A stretch of 64,000 nucleotides of DNA, taken from positions 162,501-226,500 of the forward strand of contig CAJNDS010001580.1 of assembly GCA_905221605.1 (NCBI GenBank), written 5' to 3'. The translations under genes and the position numbers were made by a program. Under the pieces are notes generated by a model. That model saw only the letters and a program-made list of their open reading frames with translations. It was not told the DNA's origin and ran no database searches. This document shows positions 45,395 to 54,825 of this stretch, in pieces (within the stretch, counting starts at the first letter, position 1; each line of letters begins with the position of its first letter). This DNA is from Symbiodinium natans. Taxonomy: Eukaryota; Sar; Dinophyceae; Suessiales; Symbiodiniaceae.

Positions 45395-48300
45395 CTCCTC
45401 AGCCTGTAAACCCTAAACCCTAAACCCTAAACCCTAAACCCTAAACCCTAAAGCCCTCCTAAACGGCAGACTCTATCTGGGGTGGCTGCTCTTGAAGTCT
45501 CCCTTGGCGTTCTCGAGGTACGGCCTCAGCTAGAGCCACAAGCGCGGTTGAGGTTCAGGATGTGGTGGGTCTCCGCACTGGGGCCATTTAGGGTTTAGGG
45601 TTTGTCTAGGGTTTAGGGTCTAGGGTTTAGGGATAAGGGTTTTTTAGGGTTTAGGGTTTAGGGTTTGGAAGTTGAAGCCACACACCTGGAGCCCTGATGA
45701 CATACTAACCCTAAACTACCGGAGAAGTCCCTCCTACCCTAAAGAACGCACTGCGTAGGGCATGTAATGTTGACCTAGTAATAATAACCCCCCCCCTTCA
45801 ATCAAACCCCCCCAAATAGAGTGAGGCCCCTTTGAATAAGGATTCCTTTCCTTTAGAGAGAATTAGAGAGGATCAGAGAGAATCACTCAGGATTCCTTTC
45901 CTTAGAGAGAATTAGAGAGGATCAGAGAGAATCAGAGAGGATCTCTATAAACAAACAAAGAAAAACGGACCCCCCCAAAAAAAACAAGCCCCGACTGGCG
46001 TACTTTATTTCCAGGGCTTTATTATTGCGGGCGGGACACCTGGCGTACTTTAATGTTAGGGGCTTTAGTAATACTAGGTTAACATTACATACATATGTGT
46101 ATATATATATATAGATAGATAGATAAATAAATAAATACACAAATAAGTAAGTTTTACATCAACATATACATTGCTTTATGGTATTTGTGTAGGCTCTGAA
46201 CATGTCAACGCTGCAGCTTCATGGGGTGGAGGGTAGCTTCGGTCGCGAGGGGGGAGTCTGCGACCCCAGGTGCTCGGTTTGGGGTTTCCACTTTTATAGG
46301 GTTTAGGTTTTATAGGGTTTAGGTTTTAAAGGGTTTGGGGTTTAGGGGTGTAGGGGTTTAGGGGTTTAGGGGTTTAGGGGTTTAGGGGTTTAGGGGTTTA
46401 GGGGTTTAGGGGTTTAGGGGTTTAAGGGTTTAGGGGTTTAGGGGTTTAGGGGTTTAGGGGTTTAGGGGTTTAGGGGTTTAGGGGTTTAGGGGTTTAGGGG
46501 TTGGGGACCTAAGGGCTAGGCGGTCGGTTTTCCCCAGGTCTAGGTTCGGGAAGGGTTTCCTGAGCCCGAAATAATATCTCCAACCCTTTAGGGTTTAGGG
46601 TTTAGGGTTTCGGGTTTAGGGTTGAGGCTTTAGGGTGTAGGGTGTAGGGTTTAGGGGTTTAACGCAAGGAGACAAGACACTTCAGACGTCCCATGATCTG
46701 CTCGCAGGCGTTCAGAATGGCCATGCCTTGGGAGCCGCCCACTCTTCTTCGCGTCTGTTCGGGTTGGGGGCTTACAAGGGCGCAGAACACAAAAAGCCCT
46801 AAACCCTAAACCCTAAACCCTAAACCCTAAACCCTAAACCCTAAACCCTAGCTTCCGAACATGAACCGCTGGCCCTGAAGACGCCTCGAATGCCCCTTAA
46901 ATGCTGAACCTTGAACCCTGCCCGAGGCCCTTACAGTGTACCACCCGCAATACCTCCCAAATCTTCAGGCTTCCAGTGAATGAGTCAAGCAAGCCTAGGC
47001 TGCGCAACCCTGCCCAACCCCCCACCCCCCGCAAGCCCAGAAAGGTGTAGGGTGTAAGGCATTCAAGGGTATGAGTGGTTTAGGGTTTAGGGTTTAGGGT
47101 TTAAGGTTTAAGGGTTTAGGGGTTCTAGCATTTGAGGGTTAAGGGCTTAGGGTTGAAGGGTTTCAGAGTCTCAGGGCCTGAGGGTTGAAGGGTTGATCAG
47201 GGCTTTAAACCCTTAACCTTGAACCCTTAAACCCTTAGACCCTTAGACCCGTAGACCATTAGACCCTTACAAACCCTAAACCCTAAACCCTAAATCTAGG
47301 GTCTTAAATTAAAGGGCTTCTCCGAGGCGCCGTAGATGTCGCTCGAGGCCGAGGCCGCTGTCGGCGAGGCATTCGGCACCTTAGCCACGGGTTTAGGGTT
47401 TAGGGTTTAGGGTTCAGGGTTTAGGGTTTAGGGTTTACGGCCGCCGAGCCCACAGTGCCCAATACCCCCTCATGAAGAAGGAACGTACCGTAAATCACAT
47501 CAGGATCCTTCTTTTTTTTCAGGTCTATTCAAAATTCCTTTTTCTTAATCAGATTAGGATCCCCATCAGAATGTACGGCCTGTTTTATTGTTTCAGGGAT
47601 ATCGGGCCCTTTGGACTCAACGGCACGCGACGAGGTCGGGGCTGCTGAGTGAACTCGAACTCCTAGCCCCGACCCGAAGCCTGATTAAAGCTTTTTGGGG
47701 TTTCTAGTGCTTTAGGTCAACATTAGCACACAGTCTAGGCATGAAGCCCTAGAAAACGGGAGAGAGAGAGAGAGATAGATAGACACATGGATAGAGAAAA
47801 ACATAATTACATACATAATCCACGTACATGTACATATATATATATATATGCACAACAGCCAAGGCAGATTTCCCTTCGTTAGGATTTAGGGTCTAACCCT
47901 AAACCCTAAACCCTAAACCCTAAACCCTAAACCCTAAACCCTGAACCCTAAACCCTAAACCCTATACCCTAAACCCTAAACCCTAAACCCTAAACCCTAA
48001 ACCCTAAACCCTAAACCCTAACCTCAACCACACATAGGTACCCTGTGCCCTAAGCGCCCTAAGTCTCCAAGCTCCGCGCAGTATCGGTGCCGGTCTCACG
48101 GAAGGAGACCGCCTTCGGATCACCAGGTTCCGTTGAGAACTGCCAGACTGAAGGTTTGGGGTTTAGGGGCAAGGTTTTAGGGTTTAGGGTTTAGGTTTTG
48201 GGTTTTGGGTTTAGGGTTTAGGGGGTTTAAGGGAAGAGGGCTTCATTAGGGGTCTGGGGCTTGAGAGTTGAAGGGCCTGCAGGGTTTGGAGTTTCTTGGG

Positions 48301-51300
48301 CTGAGGGTTGCTTGGGCATGGTGCTTCGGGTTTTTTTCAAGGTCTGGTACTTGGCCTGCCTTGCAGAATTGCTCGTTGAGAGGCGAAGTGTGGACACGTC
48401 CAGCTGGACCCTACCCAGTTCTTCAATATCCGCCATTATCAGGGGTAGCCCCCCGAAATCACAGCTTGTATCACGAAATTCGGGAGTATGCCCTATAGGT
48501 ATGGGACGGACGGCCCCATGCCAGTCATGTACGCCTGTAAACCCTATGAGCACCACACCCTAACGCTCTTGTGCAGTCTACGACAAACCCTACACCCCGA
48601 ACCCTACTCTCTGAACAACCCCCCAAAAGCCCTCAACCCTATAAAACTCCAAATAGCCCTAAACCCTAAACCCTAAACCCTAAACCCAAAAACCAAAACC
48701 CAAAACCCTAGACCCTAAGCCCTAAGCCCTAAACCCTAAACCCTAAACCCTAAACCCTACAAAAACCCTAAACCCTGCGAGTGCCAGTCCTCCATGGGGA
48801 TGCCCAGGGCCTTTGCCTCAGACAGCAGACACTTCCTAAAGGGTAGTTTAGGTAAAGGGTGGTTTAGGGTTTAGGGTTTAGGGTATAGGGTTTAGGGTTT
48901 AGGGTTTAGAGTTTAGGGTAGTTACATGGGCCCTGATTATGGCCCCACAAGGGGTACATGAGGGATAAGGGCCTCTACTAAGGGACCAGGTAACTACCCT
49001 AACTAAGACACTTCGGAAAAAAGGGATGCGCTGACCCTATGTAATGTACTTCCGACACCCAAACCCCAAACCCTAAACCTGAACCGTCAACCCTAGGGCT
49101 GAAACCTTAAACCCTCAACCCTAAGGCTGAAAACTTCAACCCTTACCAATGCGCGAAGAGTTCTCAAGGATGCTCATAGCCTCTTCTTTAACTTCTTTGG
49201 GGTTTAGGGTTTAGGGTGTAGGGTCTGGGTTTAGGGTTTTACGTAGCCCGGGAGCCCTGAAATACTCAACCCTAAAAACCAAAACCTGTACCTGCCTTAT
49301 GATAAGACCCTGCACATACTACTATAATCCCTACTAAGGTATATGCACCATCAACCCTCTTAGGGTTCGTTCGTTCCCAAGGTAAAGATTAGGCCCCGGC
49401 AAAGCAATATGTCTAGTCTTCAAATGTCCGCATCCCTTCCGTGCTTAACCACCCCTCCAAACCTGTGAAGCTCGTAGCCCTCTGACATCCCTAAACCCTG
49501 AACCCCCTCAAACATCCCTGAGTCTCCGTAAGCCCCTTCAGCCCTCCATCCTATCCTGCCAGTCTCAAAACGCGAAGCCCCAAACCCCACAATATCCCTA
49601 AACCCTCAGCTCCTCAACTCGTAAAGCCGCAACCGCCTACCCCAAGCCTCGTAAACCCTAAACCCTAAACCCTGAACCCTGAACCCTGAACCCCGAACCC
49701 TGAACCCGCCCTCAACATCCGCTCCATCCCATCAGCCGCTGACCGCAATCTGGAGGATCTTGGTGTGGAGACCCTGACCTTGAGATGTTTAGGGTTTAGG
49801 GTTTAGGGATATTCGTACGAAAGAGTTTTAGAATTCTGGGCCTCAACCCTAAACCCTACACCCCATTTAAGCCTGCAGGCTTTGAGAGTCTCGCGAGCTT
49901 TGGGGGGTTTCCAGGGTTCAAAGGTTTAGGGGTGCCGAAGCTTTCATTGAGACTTTGAACTCTAAACCTTAAACCCTAAACCGTAAACCCTAAACCCTAA
50001 ACCCTGAGCCCTGAACCCTGAACCCTAAACTCGTTTAGAGTTTAGGGTTTAGGGTTTAGGGATATTCGCGCGCAAGAGTTTTAGAATTCTGGGCCTCAAC
50101 CGTAAACCCTACGCCCTGGGTTGAACCTGGAGGCTTTCAGGGTCTTGCGAGCTTTGGGGGGGTTTCCAGGGTTCGAAGGTTTAGGGCCGAAGCTTTCATT
50201 GAGCCCTAAACCCTAAACCCTAAACCCTAAACCCTAAACCCTAAACCCTAATCCCTAAACCCTAAACCCTGAAGCTGAACCCTAAACCCAAAACCCCAAA
50301 CTCATGCTTTCACACTTCGTGCTTGCGGCTTCTGGGGTAGGGTTTCAGGGCCCGCCCTGTAGCTTCACTGGGTTGGGAGCCCTTCGGGTTTTAGGGTTTA
50401 GGGATTTTAGGGTTTATAGGGTTTAGGGTTTATAGGGTATAGGGTATAGGGTATAGGGTTTAGGGTTTGGGGTTTAGGGTTTAAGGTTTAGGGTTTAGGG
50501 TTTAGGGTTTAGACGATCCGGTTGTAGACCTGGTGGGCCGCGGACCCATCTCCGTGCCGCCGTGCGTGATGAGGGCCTTACGAAAAGATGTAGGGGTCTG
50601 GTTTAGGGTTTAGGGTTTAGGGTTTAGGGTTTAGGGTTTAGGGTTTAGGTGCTTGAGACTGGGGCACTTTCGAAAAAAACCTTTTGCCTAGACCCAAGAG
50701 TAGCCTAGGCATAAAAAGGCATAAACAGGCTACCCTTTTGGTTTTATAGGGGCTTATAAGGGAATCTTAACCCTAAAAAAGGGAATAAGGGTAAACAGGG
50801 CACCCTTTTTGGTTTGAAGCGGCTTATGAGGGAACCTTAACCCTAAGAACGGGAATAAGGGCCTACTCTGGGTCCTCGTTGCTCTTCCCCTACCAATCAG
50901 CCGTATGCTTAGGGTGTGGGCACCCTGTACTTTAGACCCTGAACCTTAAGAACCCAAAACCTACTTGTTTCAGGTTCTTCTTATAAAGACCCCTTTATTG
51001 TATTCTTAGGTAACCTACAAAAAAGTAGGTTTGGGGGTATTCTCCAGAATACGGTTCCCCTTCTTTTCCAAATGAGAGAATCCCCTTACGGGGACCCGCC
51101 AAACTACCCCTATCTTCGCAAGCCCCCATATAGCCCCAAGCCCCGGCGTTGTCTCGGGCATTCGAACAGGAAAGCAGGTTTTGGGCGGATCAGGTGTCAT
51201 GATCTCGGGGCTCATGATCACAAAAATCCCCTAAATCCTAAAACCCTAGACCCTAAAAACCCTAAATCCTACAACCCTAAGCCCTAAAACCCCGCCAATG

Positions 51301-54300
51301 TCTAGGGTGTGTTCTACTTTGGAAATCCCAAGGAAACCCTTCTACAAGGAGCCGAGGCTTTGGGGGTTTGAGGCTTTCTGGTTTTTCGGGTTTGTAGCAA
51401 CGCTAAGCCCTTAGGGAGTGTGTGGGCTCATGGGTGTAGGGCATATCGCGATCAGGTTTCACAGAGGTATATACGTTGGGATGTTCCTCCTTAGACTAAC
51501 AGTCCTTAGTAGGGATTCTAATGGGAGGGTGCTATCAGCAGATAAGGTTTGATGGGACTTGAGAAAGTCTTAGAGTTAAGGGTCTTGCAAGGGTTCGGCC
51601 CGTGTCATGCCAGGTCGACGAACCTCGATGGTATCAGGCCAGCTCCCCCTTAAGCATCTCCTGTTCCTGCAACCTCAAACCCTAAACCCTAAACCCTACA
51701 CCCTAAACCCTAAACCCTAAACCCTAAACCCCAAACCCTACACCCTAAACCCCAAACCCTAAGCCCTGAATTAGGAGCCACTGGGAGTCATGGCGTGAGA
51801 GGAGTTGCTGGATTGATCTGTGTGACTCGGGCGGGAGACTTGCTTCGTGAGCCCAGTACCGAAGTTGTCGGCATGTTTGGTGGCTCCACAGTACCTATAC
51901 TCCCCTTAGAACCTTAATAGCAATATTTTCAAGATCCTGTTGGGTTTAGGGTTTAGGGTTTAGGGTTTAGGGTTTAGGGTTTAGGGTTTAGGGTTTAGGG
52001 TTTAGGGTTTAGGGTTTAGGGCTTAGGGTTTCTGAACAAAAATGAAGGGGGATATAGGTACATGGTCACCGGCTAGTGCCAGATGGGTCGTGAGCTTCCT
52101 TGCCATGCGCCGGTGCTTCTGCATTTTTCTCTGGCATCTGGGCGCGAAGCGCTGTACCAGAGGGTTGGAACTGAACCATCCGCGCCCCTCGCGCTGCTTC
52201 TTGCTGCTGACCCTAAACCCTATAAACCCCAAACCCTAAACCCTAAACCCTAAACCCTTATCCCTTAAACTCTAAACCCTAAACCCTATAAACTCTAAAC
52301 CCTAAAAACCCTGAACCCTAAACCCGCTGTAATTCACGGCTTTCCTGCTCAAGGTCGCTCCATTCCAGAAGGCCCCGATACCCAGTTCGCAGGAGAAGAC
52401 AAGAGGGGACGCCCCCCCCCCTCCCCTTTTCGGCCCTACATCATTAAACAAAACCCTAGTCAAGCAGGTTTAGGGTTTATCTGCACCCCAAACCCTAAAC
52501 CCCAAACCGTAAACCCCAAACCCTAAACCCTGAACCCCAAACCCTAAACCCCAAACCCTCAACCCTAAACCCCAAACCCTAAACCCCGAACCCCAACCCC
52601 TAAACCCCAAACCAAAACCCTCAACCCGAAACCCAAACCCTGGATAGACCTTCATGTGGCCAAGTGTGAGGAGACTCTGGGAAGCGTGCAGTGCCATCGA
52701 TGTAGACGTTCACCAAGGCGCCAGCCTGCTGGCCGGGGTATATATATATATATGTTTCTATATATATATATTTCTATATATATATATATATTTCTGAATA
52801 AATAAAAAATAAATATATACATGTATATATAGGGCCCTAATTCCCTCATTCCCTACTAAGAACCAGGGGGCCTGGAGCATGTGCCTAAACCCTAAACCCT
52901 AAACCCTAAACCCTAAACCCTAAACCCTAAACCCTAAACCCTAAACCCTAAACCATAGGCCGCCCGCGCCAGGCGGCGGCCGGTACAACTGAACGCTACC
53001 GCTTCGAGATCTGCTTGCTTTGCCAAGCAGATCGAGCTTGCCACACCTGATGCATCCCTGCTAGCCATAGGGCACAATGTAATAATGGATTAACCCTAAA
53101 CCCCCGACGCGCGACCCCGGCGGGGGAGGTCGGGCCTAAGAAGCTGTTGCGCCCCTGCCAAGTTGCCCCCGCCAGGGTTCCCCCGCCAGGGTTGCCCCCA
53201 CCAGGGTTGCCCCCGCCGTCAGGGTTGGCTTCGGCAGGGTTGCCCTCCTGACCCCCCCCCCGCCAGCCTGCCAGGTTTGCCCCGCCAGGGTTGCCCCCGC
53301 CATGGTTGCCCCCGCCAGGGTTGCCCTGCCACCAGCAGGTTGCCCCCGCCAGAGTTGCCCCCACCAGGGTTGCCCCCGCCAGGGTTGCCCCAGCCAGGGT
53401 TGCCCTGCCAGGGTTGCCCCAGCAGGTTGCCCCCACCAGGGTTGCCCCCGCCAGGGTTGCCCCCCGCCAGGGTTGCCCCCGCCAGGCTCCCCAATTGTTA
53501 ACAGCATTGCCCCCATCATTTTGCCCCATCCAGAGTTGCCGCCAGGGTGTTCCGGCAGGGTTGCCTTGCCCTGCCAGAATTGCCCCCGCCAGGTTGCCCC
53601 GCCAGGGTTGCCCCCGCCAGGGTTGCCCCCACCAGGGTTGCCACCAGCGTTGCCCGCACCAGGGTTGCCCCCGCCAGGGTTGCCCCTGTTAGGATAGGGT
53701 TGCTCCCGCCAGGGTTGCCCGGTTGCCCCCGCCAGGGTTGCCCCCGGTTGCCCCCCCCGAAATTGGCCTCGCCAGGAATTGTGCACCTGTATGCTTCGTC
53801 GTCCTTGTCTATGAAGGGCCCTGCCAAAGTTCTCCATTAGTGGCCCCGCCAGATTCCAGACATATAGAAATAAATCTATGTTTATACCTCACCTTGCCCC
53901 TGCCAGGGTTGCCCCCGCCAGGGTTGCCCCCACCAGGGTTGTCTCCGAGGTTTGCCCCCACCAGGGTTGCCTCTGCCAGGGTTGCCCCCGCCAGGGTTGC
54001 CCCCGCCAGGGTTGCCCTGTCAGGTTGCCCCGCCAGGGTTGCCCCGCCAGGGTTGCCCCCGCCAGGGTTGCCCGCCAGGATGCCCAGGGTTGTCCCCGCC
54101 ATTTTTCATATTTTTAATCTACATTTTCTATCTTCTAATATTCCTTTAAGGAATTCCACTAAAAATAAAATGGCATTTTTCCCTTTCATTATTAGTAAAG
54201 ATTTCTATGGAAAGATATTAATTCTCGATCTATATCTTCTTCAAATTCATTTCGGCTTCTCTTCTTTCTCACATCCAGTGAATGCAGTAGAAGCATGTGG

Positions 54301-54777
54301 AGTACTTACTCCCTTACATATCGTACCTGAATGGTATTTCTTATGCCAATATGCTATGCTAAAAGCTGTACCAAATAAAAATGCAGGATTCATTATCTTT
54401 CATCCTATTTTACATTATGAGAAGTCTTTCAATGTCATTCTATTTTAAAATTAAGACGTCCAGTAGATTTAATGGTTTTTATCGCAACCCCGCCGGGTTG
54501 CCCAGTTTTACCCCTGCCAGGGTTGCCCCCACCAGGGTTGCCCCCGCCAGGGTTGCCGCCGAGTTAGGGTTGCCCTTGGCAGGGTTGCCCCGCCAGGGTT
54601 GCCCCCGCCAGGGTGACATTGCCCTCGCCGGGTTGCCCTGTCAGGGTTCCGCGCCTCCTCACGTCGCCTACTCAGGAATTGTGCACCTGTCAAAGTTCTC
54701 TATTAATTAATTGCCAGGGTTTCCCATTAGTAGTCACCCCCGCCAGGGCCCTGCCAGGGTTGCCCCCGCCAAGGTTG

Positions 54778-54825
<48 letters not shown>

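Noticed and set aside
53136-53837. Collagen- or pentapeptide-like proteins of up to 233 codons
   Set aside because: A 15-bp unit keeps every frame open. The region lies in an XDH intron.
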